Shown here in pieces: positions 25,646 through 32,114 of a stretch of DNA of 64,000 bases. The notes beneath the pieces were generated by a model. The model searched no databases and was not told the DNA's origin. It saw nothing but the letters and a program-made list of their open reading frames with translations. The first letter of the stretch is position 1. Each line of letters opens with the position of its first letter. Where the stretch lies: NCBI RefSeq assembly GCF_024609265.1, contig NZ_JANHMP010000002.1:124001-188000 (forward strand). The letters run 5' to 3'. This DNA is from Geothrix campi. GTDB lineage: Bacteria > Acidobacteriota > Holophagae > Holophagales > Holophagaceae. Both the position numbers and the translations under genes were made by a program.

Positions 25646-25679
25646 GCCCCCTCCTGGGCCACTGGTTCAGGAGGGGGGC
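25646..25679. other. inverted repeat between the AhpD-like and sigma genes
   Basis: GCCCCCTCCTG at 25646-25656 pairs with CAGGAGGGGGGC at 25668-25679 (one bulged G). There is no T-run, so it is more likely an mRNA processing or attenuation hairpin than a full terminator. It sits in the 218-bp gap between the two genes. Confidence 0.5.
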
Positions 25680-25755
25680 ATCCCTAAGATCAAAGGACCT
25701 GGCCATCCGGCTGTTGCATCGCAGATGCGCCTACGATCAGCCAGAGGAACCGGGC

Positions 25756-26235
25756 CTAGTCGCCCGCAAGCAGCGCCGCCGCCGACCGGGCGACGTAGCC
25801 CCCAGCCGGAGTCCGGAAACCGATGTTCAGCCGGTTCCAGCCATTGATGGCAATGATGGCCAGGGTCAGATCGACCAACTGGGTCCCGCTGAAATGATTC
25901 CGGACCCGTTCGAAAGCCTCATCCGGCACCCCCCCTTCAGGGAGGCGCGTGAGGACTTCAGCCCAGGCCAGCGCAGCCCTTTCCCGCTCGGAATACAGGG
26001 CCGCCTCCCGCCAGCTGCTCAGAAGGTAGAGCCGCTGTTCGGTTTCACCCGTGGCCCTCAGTTCCTTGGTGTGCATGTCGAGGCAGAAGGCGCAGCCGTT
26101 GATCTGGGAGACCCTCAGCTTGACGAGCTCGACCAGCGACGGCTCCAGCCCCGATTTGCTCACGTGCATTTCCAAGCCCAGCATCGCCTTGAAGGCACCC
26201 GATGAAGCCTTGGAGTAATCCAGTCGAGGTTGCAT
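25756..26235 (-). CDS. carboxymuconolactone decarboxylase / AhpD-like protein
   Basis: 159 residues from the ATG at 26235, with AAGGAG 6 nt upstream. The AhpD core motif is NGCAFCLDMHTKEL (CxxC plus His), and LALAIIAINGWNRLNIGF-like text closes the fold. Such proteins are small peroxidase or disulfide-relay enzymes. A gene of this type beside an ECF41 sigma factor is the standard ECF41 context, and it is the probable main target of that sigma factor. Confidence 0.9.
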   Translation of the reverse strand: MQPRLDYSKASSGAFKAMLGLEMHVSKSGLEPSLVELVKLRVSQINGCAFCLDMHTKELRATGETEQRLYLLSSWREAALYSERERAALAWAEVLTRLPEGGVPDEAFERVRNHFSGTQLVDLTLAIIAINGWNRLNIGFRTPAGGYVARSAAALLAGD

Positions 26236-26360
26236 TGCTTCTCCTTCTTCCTGGCATCCATGGCATAAAGCCGCGAAGGATGCTTGTTGTGGGTTTGGCA
26301 CGCCAGCCAGAGCTCCGCCCGTCCTTGGGATGGGGACCCTGTTTGGCTGCCCCTTCTACA

Positions 26361-26392
26361 GACGACACGCATCCGGGCGCCGAAAGGTTACA
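26361..26392 (-). promoter_or_regulatory. candidate ECF41-type promoter for the AhpD-sigma-cupin cluster
   Basis: On the minus strand TGTAACC (26392-26386) is followed after 16 bp by CGTG (26369-26366) and then by CGTC at 26364-26361. From memory ECF41 promoters carry a TGTCACA -35 and a CGTC -10. The match is partial, so this is a candidate autoregulated promoter, about 125 bp upstream of the first gene. Confidence 0.35.
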
Positions 26393-26451
26393 GGTCCATG
26401 TGGTTTCTGGAAACCAACAGCCCGGAGGTTCAGATTCGGGCCTTTCTAGAC

Positions 26452-26473
26452 TGGTTGGCGCGGGCGGTCTCGA
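26452..26473 (-). repeat. second copy of the tRNA-Val 3' end (22 bp)
   Basis: These 22 bases are identical to 26802-26823, the acceptor and T-arm end of the tRNA-Val fragment, and lie exactly 350 bp to its left. No T-stem partner follows here, so this copy is a scar, perhaps from an older integration at the same tRNA. Confidence 0.75.
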
Positions 26474-26667
26474 CCATCCGACCGCAGCGGAGCGGAGGGA
26501 GGATAGGACGGAATCCGCGGAGCGGATTGCCGCCCGAAGGGCGAGGGGCGGAGCCCCGAGTCACCATGCGTCCGGCTGGGCACGGGCCTGATCGCTTCCG
26601 GCGCTCCACTGGAGCGCCGGAAGCGGGCCCACCATCCGACCGCAGCGGAGTGGAGGGAGGATAGGAC
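26473..26667 (+). repeat. 37-bp direct repeats (26473-26509 and 26631-26667)
   Basis: Both copies read ACCATCCGACCGCAGCGGAG, then C or T, then GGAGGGAGGATAGGAC; one mismatch in 37. The copies are 158 bp apart, start-to-start. The stretch 26400-26800 has no gene I can support; it consists of these repeats, short palindromes and the tRNA-derived scar. Confidence 0.85.
26594..26624. repeat. perfect 15-bp palindrome
   Basis: GCTTCCGGCGCTCCA at 26594-26608 and its exact reverse complement at 26610-26624 flank one C. It lies between the two 37-bp repeats and looks like a REP/BIME-type intergenic element. No T-run follows on either strand. Confidence 0.85.
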
Positions 26668-26773
26668 CGCATCGCCATAGGCGATGGCGGCCCCGGAGGG
26701 GTGAGGGCCAGAGGCCCGAATCAGCCTGCCCGCTGGACTTTCTTGGCGGCCCGAGACCGCCCGATTGAGCATG

Positions 26774-26798
26774 AAAAAAGGCCGCAAAAGCGGCCTTT
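26774..26798 (-). terminator. rho-independent terminator of the tRNA-Val gene
   Basis: GGCCGC (26780-26785), AAAA, GCGGCC (26790-26795), with six T on the minus strand (26779-26774). It lies 4 bp beyond the tRNA CCA end in the tRNA direction, showing that the left flank is the original chromosomal 3' flank. Confidence 0.85.
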
Positions 26799-26801
26799 GG
26801 C

Positions 26802-26846
26802 TGGTTGGCGCGGGCGGTCTCGAACCGCCGACCCCTACCGTGTCAA
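26802..26846 (-). other. prophage attL: 3' half of tRNA-Val(GAC)
   Basis: Minus strand: anticodon loop TTGACAC (anticodon GAC), anticodon 3' strand GGTAG, T-arm GGCGG-TTCGAGA-CCGCC (perfect stem), acceptor strand CGCGCCA, then A and CCA. The 5' half (D-arm and 5' acceptor strand) is missing; to the right the sequence becomes phage DNA and the anticodon stem has a mismatch. This fits integration in the tRNA with the core duplicated at attL. The intact gene should be at attR outside the window. Confidence 0.85.
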
Positions 26847-26856
26847 GGCGGCGCAC

Positions 26857-26993
26857 CGGCCATTTTTGGACCGTTCTGGACTGACACGGACTGAACAAGT
26901 GCCCTAGAACCTATCGAGCGTCCGTCCTGGTCCGTCCGGATGGTAGGCTGATACGCCCTGCCGTTTGCCAGTGGTTTGCCACCGGAGTCCCCC
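26857..26993. other. phage attP arm region left of the integrase
   Basis: 137 bp without a gene. Direct repeats GTTTGCCA (twice, 3 bp apart, around 26962-26980) and several GGAC(T/C)G-type repeats (26877-26930) could be arm-type integrase sites; this is an inference from position. GGAG at 26983 is the integrase ribosome site. Confidence 0.4.
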
Positions 26994-28319
26994 ATGGCCC
27001 GCACCAAGCGTTCCGCCCTGCTGGAGTTCTGGGCCCAGCGGCAGAAGTTGGAGCTGGGCCGGGACCACACGGAGACCCTGGCCACGGGGCGGTATCTGCT
27101 CTACTGGCGTCCACTGAACGGGGCGGCGGGGAGCTGGCGGGCTCGGTTCTACGACCCCGGCACGAAGAAGATGACCCGGCATCCACTCGGGGTGGCTGAT
27201 GACTTCCTGGCGGCGGATGGGGTGGGGATCCTCACCTACGCCCAGGCCACGACGAAGGCCGAGAAGTGGTTCAAAGATCAGGAGCACAAGGCCATCCTAA
27301 CCGCGGGCGGCGAGGTCCCGCCAGAGGGGCCCTACCTCGTGGCGGACGCGATGCGGGACTATCTAGCCGACCTCCGGCGCCGGGGGAAGCGCAGCGCGGA
27401 CATCATCGAGACCACGATCAACGCCCATATCCTGCCCTCGCTGGGCGCCCTGGAGGTGGCTGCGCTCACCAAGGCCCGCCTCCAGAAGTGGCACCAGGGC
27501 CTCGCGGAGATCGGGCGCCGCCGCACGGGGCGGGTGCGGGAGACCCCGGACCACCTGCCCGCGCCGGTCACGCCGGAGGAGCAGCGGCAGCGCAAGGACA
27601 CGGCCAACCGGATCCTGACCAGCCTGAAGGCGGGGCTGAACCTAGCGCTGGCGAACGGGAAGGTACAGGGCCCCACCCCGTGGCGGGAGGTCAAGGCGTT
27701 CAAAGACGTGGGCAACTCCCGGGTGCGGTTCCTGGTGGACGATGAGCCGCGCCTGCTGGTGGCGGCCTGCGCGGACCCGGAGTTCCGGGACCTGGTCATC
27801 GGCGGCCTGTCCAGCGGGGCCCGGTACGGCGAGCTGGGGCGCTGCGTGGTGCGGGACTTCTCGGCCACCTCACGCACGCTGTTCATCGAGTTCGGGAAGA
27901 ACGGGCGGTCGCGCCACATCCACCTGGACGCCGAGGCCGTGGTTTGGTTCTCCGCGCTGGTGAAGGGGCGGGATGGTGGTGAGACCCTGTTCCGCCACAC
28001 GGGCGTGGAGCGGGTCACGCGGGCCGCCTCGGACGACTGGATGCCCTACGATCAGCGGGACCGCATGGAGCGGGCCTACAAGGCGGCGGGCATCCCCAAG
28101 GTCACCTTCCACGAGCTGCGCCACACCTACGCCTCGCACCTGATCCTGAAGGGGATGCCCCTGCTCTACGTCGCCTCCCAGCTCGGCCACAGGGACACTC
28201 GCATGGTGGAGCGGCACTACGGGCACCTCGTCCAGGGCGCCGTGGCGCAGGCGGTGAAGAAGCATGCGCCGAAGCTGGGGATCTACACCGTTAATAAAAA
28301 GGCCGCCGGAGCGGCCTAG
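26994..28319 (+). CDS. int: tyrosine-type phage integrase
   Basis: 441 residues from the ATG at 26994 (GGAG upstream; a TTG at 26976 is in frame but less likely). The N-terminal part is a DNA-binding domain, and the core-binding domain spans roughly 105-220. The catalytic domain has GLSSGARYGELG (first Arg), FGKNGRSRHIHLD (Lys region), FHELRHTYASHL (HxxR) and LGHRDTRMVERHYGHL (GH and the Tyr nucleophile). It mediates site-specific recombination at the adjacent tRNA-Val site. I see no IntI-type extra helix motif. Its 3' end overlaps the terminator and stop of the convergent early operon. Confidence 0.95.
   Translation: MARTKRSALLEFWAQRQKLELGRDHTETLATGRYLLYWRPLNGAAGSWRARFYDPGTKKMTRHPLGVADDFLAADGVGILTYAQATTKAEKWFKDQEHKAILTAGGEVPPEGPYLVADAMRDYLADLRRRGKRSADIIETTINAHILPSLGALEVAALTKARLQKWHQGLAEIGRRRTGRVRETPDHLPAPVTPEEQRQRKDTANRILTSLKAGLNLALANGKVQGPTPWREVKAFKDVGNSRVRFLVDDEPRLLVAACADPEFRDLVIGGLSSGARYGELGRCVVRDFSATSRTLFIEFGKNGRSRHIHLDAEAVVWFSALVKGRDGGETLFRHTGVERVTRAASDDWMPYDQRDRMERAYKAAGIPKVTFHELRHTYASHLILKGMPLLYVASQLGHRDTRMVERHYGHLVQGAVAQAVKKHAPKLGIYTVNKKAAGAA
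28294..28316 (-). terminator. rho-independent terminator of the leftward early operon
   Basis: Minus strand GGCCGC-TCCG-GCGGCC (28316-28301) followed by TTTTTATT. It starts at the last base of the ASCH gene and is embedded in the last codons of the integrase. Confidence 0.8.
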
Positions 28320-28627
28320 CTGCACACTTTGGCGCCAGTGCTCGGCGGGTCCAGCCGGATCCTAATGCAGGCCACCATGCGCTGGCCTGGGCCATAGCAG
28401 GCGACCCAGGCGGCCGTGTCGCTGGGCGTGGTGCTTGCCACGAAACCAGTCACCACGCCCGTCATGCGGTGGCTCTTCCCGTAGCCCAGACTCAATGTGA
28501 CCGCGCGCCCCACGGGGCAGGTGCGCTCGTTCCAACGGCGACCGTAGGGGCGGAACTCCTCGGTCTTGGTGCCCGCCTTGAACGCCTCGAAGTATTCGCG
28601 CTTGAGCGGGATGAACAGCGGTGTCAT
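28316..28627 (-). CDS. ASCH-domain-like phage protein
   Basis: 103 residues from the ATG at 28627, which overlaps the upstream stop as ATGA. LFIPLKREYFEAFKAGTKTE, then EFRPYGRRWNE, GRAVTLSLGYGKSHR and MTGVVTGF follow the ASCH pattern (a PUA-like RNA- or nucleotide-binding fold). Last gene of the leftward operon. Confidence 0.7.
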   Translation of the reverse strand: MTPLFIPLKREYFEAFKAGTKTEEFRPYGRRWNERTCPVGRAVTLSLGYGKSHRMTGVVTGFVASTTPSDTAAWVACYGPGQRMVACIRIRLDPPSTGAKVCS

Positions 28628-28974
28628 CCCTGCGCCTCCTTGGGGGCGAGGGCGGCATAATTGGGGTCTGAAACAGATGGACATCCCCTTGCCAATGCGA
28701 GCCTCATATCACGGTTCTCGCTTTCCAGCTTGGCGATGCGCTCGGATTGGGCGGCGATGGTGGCCTGCTGCTCCTTCACGGCGCCTTCCGCGAGGCTGAT
28801 GTTGAACGCCCAATCGCGCTTGGTCTCGGCCAGTTCCCGTGTGAGGGCGTCCAGGGACTCGATAGCTTCATTGGCATTGGCGGGCATCGGGTTCCCGTAG
28901 CCGTCGAAAGCATTCTTCTTGAGGCATTGCAGGGCCTCGCGTATCACTTCGGCGTGGTTCGTGGTGTCGGTCAT
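28624..28974 (-). CDS. small coiled-coil phage protein
   Basis: 116 residues from the ATG at 28974 (GGAG upstream). MTDTTNHAEVIREALQCLKK at the N-terminus, then a heptad-rich helix (KEQQATIAAQSERIAKLESE). Possibly a scaffold or antisense-binding protein; no function assigned. It follows the last, degenerate attC-like site. Confidence 0.65.
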   Translation of the reverse strand: MTDTTNHAEVIREALQCLKKNAFDGYGNPMPANANEAIESLDALTRELAETKRDWAFNISLAEGAVKEQQATIAAQSERIAKLESENRDMRLALARGCPSVSDPNYAALAPKEAQG

Positions 28975-29004
28975 GGGGGCTCCAATCCGGTTAAAAACGG
29001 TCTG

Positions 29005-29066
29005 CCTATTCAAATCGCATCCCCACGGGTGCGTCAGCAGTTACGTTCGGCGCGGGGGTGTTAGGC
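29005..29066 (-). other. degenerate attC-like site F
   Basis: Minus strand GCCTAAC (29066-29060) overlaps the TAA stop of the HNH gene exactly as in sites A-D. The expected partner GTTRRRY is degenerate (AATAGGC at 29011-29005). An inner GCGTCAGC/AGTTACG pair is weak. Confidence 0.4.
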
Positions 29067-29489
29067 GGCCAGTTCTTTAAACTTGTTCTGTGCGACGATC
29101 AGCGCTTCGTCTTTCGTGTCGTAATGGCCGAACCATTTAGCCTTGCCATTGATTTTGATGATGACCCACCACTTCCCACGATTGAATGTGACGCCCTTGC
29201 CGGGGATGTCGTATCGGTCTTTGTTCTGGTTGTTCTCCGCCTGAGTGCAGGCCCGGAGGTTGCACTTGCGGTTGTCCAGACGGTCCAGGTTGATGTGATC
29301 CACCACCAAGGGATAAGGCGGGGCCTCCATGATCAGACGGTGCAGGGCCACGGTTCGGCGCTTGCGGGGGGCTGTCTGGATCTTGGCGAGCAGATACCCC
29401 TGGCGACTCCAAAACCAAGCGTGTTCATCGAGGATGTGAAGGTCGTCCTCGTCTATCTGGATTTCCTTACCCTTGATGAATACGTGCAT
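29061..29489 (-). CDS. HNH endonuclease (cassette gene)
   Basis: 142 residues. VALHRLIMEAP, then VDHINLDRLDNRKCNLRACT and AENNQN give the HNH catalytic pattern; the C-terminus GVTFNRGKWWVIIKINGKAK and WFGHYDTKDEA is an AP2-like DNA-binding module. This is the usual layout of phage homing-type HNH enzymes. It occupies a single-gene cassette ending in site F. Confidence 0.88.
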   Translation of the reverse strand: MHVFIKGKEIQIDEDDLHILDEHAWFWSRQGYLLAKIQTAPRKRRTVALHRLIMEAPPYPLVVDHINLDRLDNRKCNLRACTQAENNQNKDRYDIPGKGVTFNRGKWWVIIKINGKAKWFGHYDTKDEALIVAQNKFKELAA

Positions 29490-29623
29490 GGTCTTCCCTT
29501 TAGACTTGGTTGCGGATGTTTAGGCGAACTTCGGTTAATTGAAAATGCTGAGCTTATGGCTTTATCTGGTATGCCGGTTCCCCGATTAGACGAACTGGCG
29601 AGTACGCCAAGCGCTAGTTGGGC
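29490..29623 (-). other. degenerate attC-like site E
   Basis: Minus strand GCCCAAC (29623-29617) begins right after the stop of the 67-residue gene. No good GTTRRRY partner can be found before the next start at 29489; the region is AT-richer than its surroundings and looks decayed. Confidence 0.35.
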
Positions 29624-29624
29624 G

Positions 29625-29828
29625 CTATCGGAAGGCCGTGAACTCAAGGCATTCCTCGTTGTGTGTGACCTTCACCAGCTCCAGATATGCATCCGGGTGG
29701 CTCTCCTTCAGTTCGCGGAACCAATTCCGGGCCACGCGCTCCCCGTCCTGGTTCCAGGATTCGACTACCTCGAATCGGTTGGTCTTTACGGTTGAAACTC
29801 GCTGTCTGATTTCAAAAGTGGTTCCCAT
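29625..29828 (-). CDS. small phage/cassette protein of unknown function
   Basis: 67 residues from the ATG at 29828 with GAGGAGAG upstream. MGTTFEIRQRVSTVKTNRFE followed by VVESWNQDGERVARNW. Soluble, charged. It starts 20 bp after site D. Confidence 0.6.
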   Translation of the reverse strand: MGTTFEIRQRVSTVKTNRFEVVESWNQDGERVARNWFRELKESHPDAYLELVKVTHNEECLEFTAFR

Positions 29829-29848
29829 CGCTCTCTCCTCGTCGCGCT

Positions 29849-29931
29849 GCCCAACCATCTCGCTCAACCTGCGCTCCCTGTGGTCGCCGGACCCGCGCAA
29901 GCGCGGCCCGGGTTAGCTCGGGGCGTTAGGC
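29849..29931 (-). other. attC-like recombination site D (83 bp)
   Basis: Minus strand R'' GCCTAAC (29931-29925), L'' GAGCTAAC (29919-29912), L' GTTGAGC (29868-29862), R' GTTGGGC (29855-29849). Arms form an imperfect palindrome around GGGCCGCGCTTGCGCGGGTC. R'' contains the TAA stop of the upstream gene. Full agreement with the R''-L''-L'-R' layout of integron attC sites. Confidence 0.8.
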
Positions 29932-30144
29932 GTCCAATTCACGCACTGAAATCTCAAACTTGGGCTTCCCGTTGCAGGTGACGACTACGGGCGCCCCGTT
30001 CTCAATTACATGCTGTGCTACGGCGCCACAAGCTGGCCCAGTAACATCCTGCTTTCCATCCCCCCATGTGCATCCGTCCTTCAACACATGGCCCGCATAG
30101 ATCCTGTTCGTCAAAGGGCTGGTTCCTACGTGCAATTTCCGCAT
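29926..30144 (-). CDS. DUF7446-like phage protein (cassette gene)
   Basis: 72 residues. MRKLHVGTSPLTNRIYAGHV then KDGCTWGDGKQDVTGPAC; I recall this pattern from small phage proteins grouped as DUF7446, function unknown. It starts 2 bp after site C and its stop lies within site D. Confidence 0.65.
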   Translation of the reverse strand: MRKLHVGTSPLTNRIYAGHVLKDGCTWGDGKQDVTGPACGAVAQHVIENGAPVVVTCNGKPKFEISVRELDA

Positions 30145-30145
30145 C

Positions 30146-30243
30146 GCCTAACCTCTGCATCAACTCGGACCCCAGCGCGGGTGCGAAGTGGTTTCTGATG
30201 GGTCCGGCCCTGCGCTGGGGCCGGTTATGCGTGGCCGTTAGGC
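30146..30243 (-). other. attC-like recombination site C (98 bp)
   Basis: Minus strand R'' GCCTAAC (30243-30237), L'' GCATAAC (30230-30224), L' GTTGATGC (30160-30153 region), R' GTTAGGC (30152-30146). CCCCAGCGC and GCGCTGGGG extend the stem. R'' holds the stop of the 80-residue gene. Confidence 0.85.
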
Positions 30244-30480
30244 GTCACCCAGCACGGCATCTACTTCATGGGCAATCATGTGAGGCTGATGTCCCAATGG
30301 GGTCTCCTTGCGGTAGCGCCGAAGAAGCCGCTCCATCTCTCGGCAGCGGCGATCCATGGCGGCCAAGTCCCCAAGCTTTTGGATATAGAGGGCCTGGAGA
30401 CTCTCAAAGTCATTGAAGCTACTCGGTTGTGGGCACCCAGTAGAGTCGTGGCGACAGCCACACAACAAGCAGTTCATCAT
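30238..30480 (-). CDS. small protein with N-terminal Cys motif (cassette gene)
   Basis: 80 residues. MMNCLLCGCRHDSTGCPQPS has a possible CxxC...H..C metal site, followed by a helix (LAAMDRRCREMERLLRRYRK). No family known. Starts immediately after site B. Confidence 0.6.
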   Translation of the reverse strand: MMNCLLCGCRHDSTGCPQPSSFNDFESLQALYIQKLGDLAAMDRRCREMERLLRRYRKETPLGHQPHMIAHEVDAVLGDA

Positions 30481-30481
30481 C

Positions 30482-30580
30482 GCCTAACCTCCCGCTCAAC
30501 TCGGACCCCGCCTTCGTTTCCTCGCTCATGTTCGTTCCTTTCTGGCCCACGGCTGGCCCGGTGAGCTTGGCTCGTTAGGT
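30482..30580 (-). other. attC-like recombination site B (99 bp)
   Basis: Minus strand R'' ACCTAAC (30580-30574), L'' GCTCAC (30566-30561), L' GTTGAGC (30500-30494), R' GTTAGGC (30488-30482). The inner GGGTCCGA next to L' is shared with sites A and C. Confidence 0.8.
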
Positions 30581-30835
30581 AGGCTCGTATGTCGCCTCGA
30601 AAATGTCAGGCTTGCAGGGATAGAACTCGCCCTTCACGCCCTGAATGATCCAGTCGCCCGGGATGGCTCGGTGGTTTCCCTCCAGCGTGAAGATTTCCAT
30701 TTCTGGAGCTTCTTCACACCCAAGGGCCATGGCCTTTCCCCCGTTGCTGTTGACCCAGGCAAGGATGGATCGTCCCGCCATGGCATCAATAAACTGAAGT
30801 GCCTCGATCACCACGGGTTTCTTGCGGAATTTCAT
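30575..30835 (-). CDS. conserved phage protein, PGDYG-like (cassette gene)
   Basis: 86 residues. MKFRKKPVVIEALQFIDAMA at the start and GDWIIQGVKGEFYPCKPDIF at the end are a pattern I recall from many phages. Function unknown. Starts about 30 bp after site A; its stop is in site B. Confidence 0.75.
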   Translation of the reverse strand: MKFRKKPVVIEALQFIDAMAGRSILAWVNSNGGKAMALGCEEAPEMEIFTLEGNHRAIPGDWIIQGVKGEFYPCKPDIFEATYEPT

Positions 30836-30864
30836 GGGTTCTCCTTGTTGGTTTCGATTCGGCT

Positions 30865-30929
30865 TTCTAACGTGTCGCTCAGCATCGGACCCCGGCTACG
30901 CCGTGGCCGAGCTAGCTCCGAAGTTATGC
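30865..30929 (-). other. attC-like recombination site A (65 bp)
   Basis: Minus strand R'' GCATAAC (30929-30923), L'' GCTAGCTC-like pair with GCTGAGC (30881-30875 region), R' GTTAGAA (30871-30865). R'' overlaps the stop of the HTH gene. R' departs from GTTRRRY at the last base. Confidence 0.65.
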
Positions 30930-31322
30930 CGCACTGTTCTCCCGCTCCCTCGCCACCCTCTGCATCTCCCAGATGGTGATGCGGCGCTGGCGGCCAACAA
31001 GGAAGGTCTTCATGTTCCACTCCTTGATCAGGTCGAACATCATCGACCGGCCGCAACGGAAGTACTCGGCGGCCTCCTCGATGGTGTAGATATCGTGGGG
31101 CAGCGGGGCGCGAAGCACTTCGACCGGGACAGGTTCGATCATGCTGTCGCCAACGGAAACCGACTCGTAGCCCATGAACGGCTTGTCCAGTTTGACGCGC
31201 CAGGGGGTGGCCGACTGGTCCTGTTCAACGATCACTCCGGCTCCAGCGCCCTCCCAGATGCCGTGGAGAATCACCTTGTCGCCTACGTGAAAAACGATCT
31301 TAGGGGCTTTCTTCTTATTCAT
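30924..31322 (-). CDS. helix-turn-helix protein with N-terminal beta domain
   Basis: 132 residues from the ATG at 31322, overlapping the upstream stop (ATGA). The N-terminal half (FHVGDKVILHGIWEGAGAGV) looks like a KOW/SH3-type beta fold. The C-terminal half (YTIEEAAEYFRCGRSMMFDL, then VGRQRRITIWEMQRV) is an excisionase/MerR-type winged HTH. It could be the phage excisionase or an early regulator. It is the last operon gene before the cassettes. Confidence 0.75.
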   Translation of the reverse strand: MNKKKAPKIVFHVGDKVILHGIWEGAGAGVIVEQDQSATPWRVKLDKPFMGYESVSVGDSMIEPVPVEVLRAPLPHDIYTIEEAAEYFRCGRSMMFDLIKEWNMKTFLVGRQRRITIWEMQRVARERENSAA

Positions 31323-31744
31323 GCCGTCCTCCCCAGCCCACGCGCCCGCAGCCGTGCCCGGTATCGCCTGTTCCGCTCGCGGTAGACCGCGCGGCAGGCC
31401 TCGCACGGCTGCGAGCCGCCACAGCGGGCGCAGCGCCCCTGGGCTCGACGGGCCTCGCGGATGGCCCTCTGGCGCTCCGTGTGAGCCTCGGCGCAGACGC
31501 CGCACCACTTCGTGGCTGGCATGCGCTCGCGCTGGCAGCACTGGGTGCAGAGGTTCAGGACCACGGCCACGATGCGGTGCTTGCGCTGATATTTTCGGGT
31601 CGCCTCGTTCGTCATCAGGCGACAGGCCTGGCACATGGGACGGCCCGGCTCGGCCTGGGCGTGCCCGCACTGGGTGCAGATTCCGGCGGCACGGCGGGCA
31701 CGGTAGCGGCGGCGGCTCTGGGTGGCGGCGTGGTTGGTTTTCAT
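31319..31744 (-). CDS. multi-CxxC zinc-ribbon protein
   Basis: 141 residues from the ATG at 31744. Four Cys pairs: CTQCGHAQ, CQACR, CTQCCQRER with CGVCAEAH, and CARCGGSQPCEACR, among basic Arg-rich segments. Probably a zinc-binding nucleic-acid-interacting protein, by appearance only. Confidence 0.65.
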   Translation of the reverse strand: MKTNHAATQSRRRYRARRAAGICTQCGHAQAEPGRPMCQACRLMTNEATRKYQRKHRIVAVVLNLCTQCCQRERMPATKWCGVCAEAHTERQRAIREARRAQGRCARCGGSQPCEACRAVYRERNRRYRARLRARGLGRTA

Positions 31745-31851
31745 GAAAACCTCACAAGGAGGACGATGCAGATCGCGAGAATGAAGACCGGGACAGCCAG
31801 GACGGCGAACAGATAGGCCCCGGTGGCAGTGCCTCGATACATCCGGCTCAT
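31741..31851 (-). CDS. 36-residue single-span membrane protein
   Basis: ATG at 31851 overlaps the upstream stop (ATGA) and its own TGA overlaps the next start (ATGA). MSRMYRGTATGAYLFAVLAV and PVFILAICIVLLVRFS form one membrane helix of about 20 residues. The double overlap is the main evidence that it is real. Function unknown. Confidence 0.65.
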   Translation of the reverse strand: MSRMYRGTATGAYLFAVLAVPVFILAICIVLLVRFS

Positions 31852-32114
31852 GCCGCACTCCGCTGGATCCGCGCCAGGGCCTCACCAGCCACGCGGGTGG
31901 CCTGCTCAGGGAATTCGAGGATCAACTGGAACGCCAGGGCGTCCATGGTCACGAGGTGGCCCAGTTCGTCCTTCTGGGCCTGCAGGACTGCCATGAGGGG
32001 CGCGAAGTCCGGCAGCTTGGCGACGGGGCCGATGACGTCCAGCACGGCGTCCGGGTTGGCGTGCCCGTGGTCGTTGAGGTAGGGGCGGAGGTGCTCGAGG
32101 AGGCGGGTGGTCAT
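31848..32114 (-). CDS. small phage protein of unknown function
   Basis: 88 residues from the ATG at 32114 (ATGA overlap with the upstream gene). MTTRLLEHLRPYLNDHGHAN, then a helical C-terminal half. No motif recognised. Confidence 0.65.
   Translation of the reverse strand: MTTRLLEHLRPYLNDHGHANPDAVLDVIGPVAKLPDFAPLMAVLQAQKDELGHLVTMDALAFQLILEFPEQATRVAGEALARIQRSAA

Noticed and set aside
26802-26860. Complete tRNA gene at the phage junction
   Set aside because: Only the 3' half folds; no D-arm or 5' acceptor strand, so recorded as attL.
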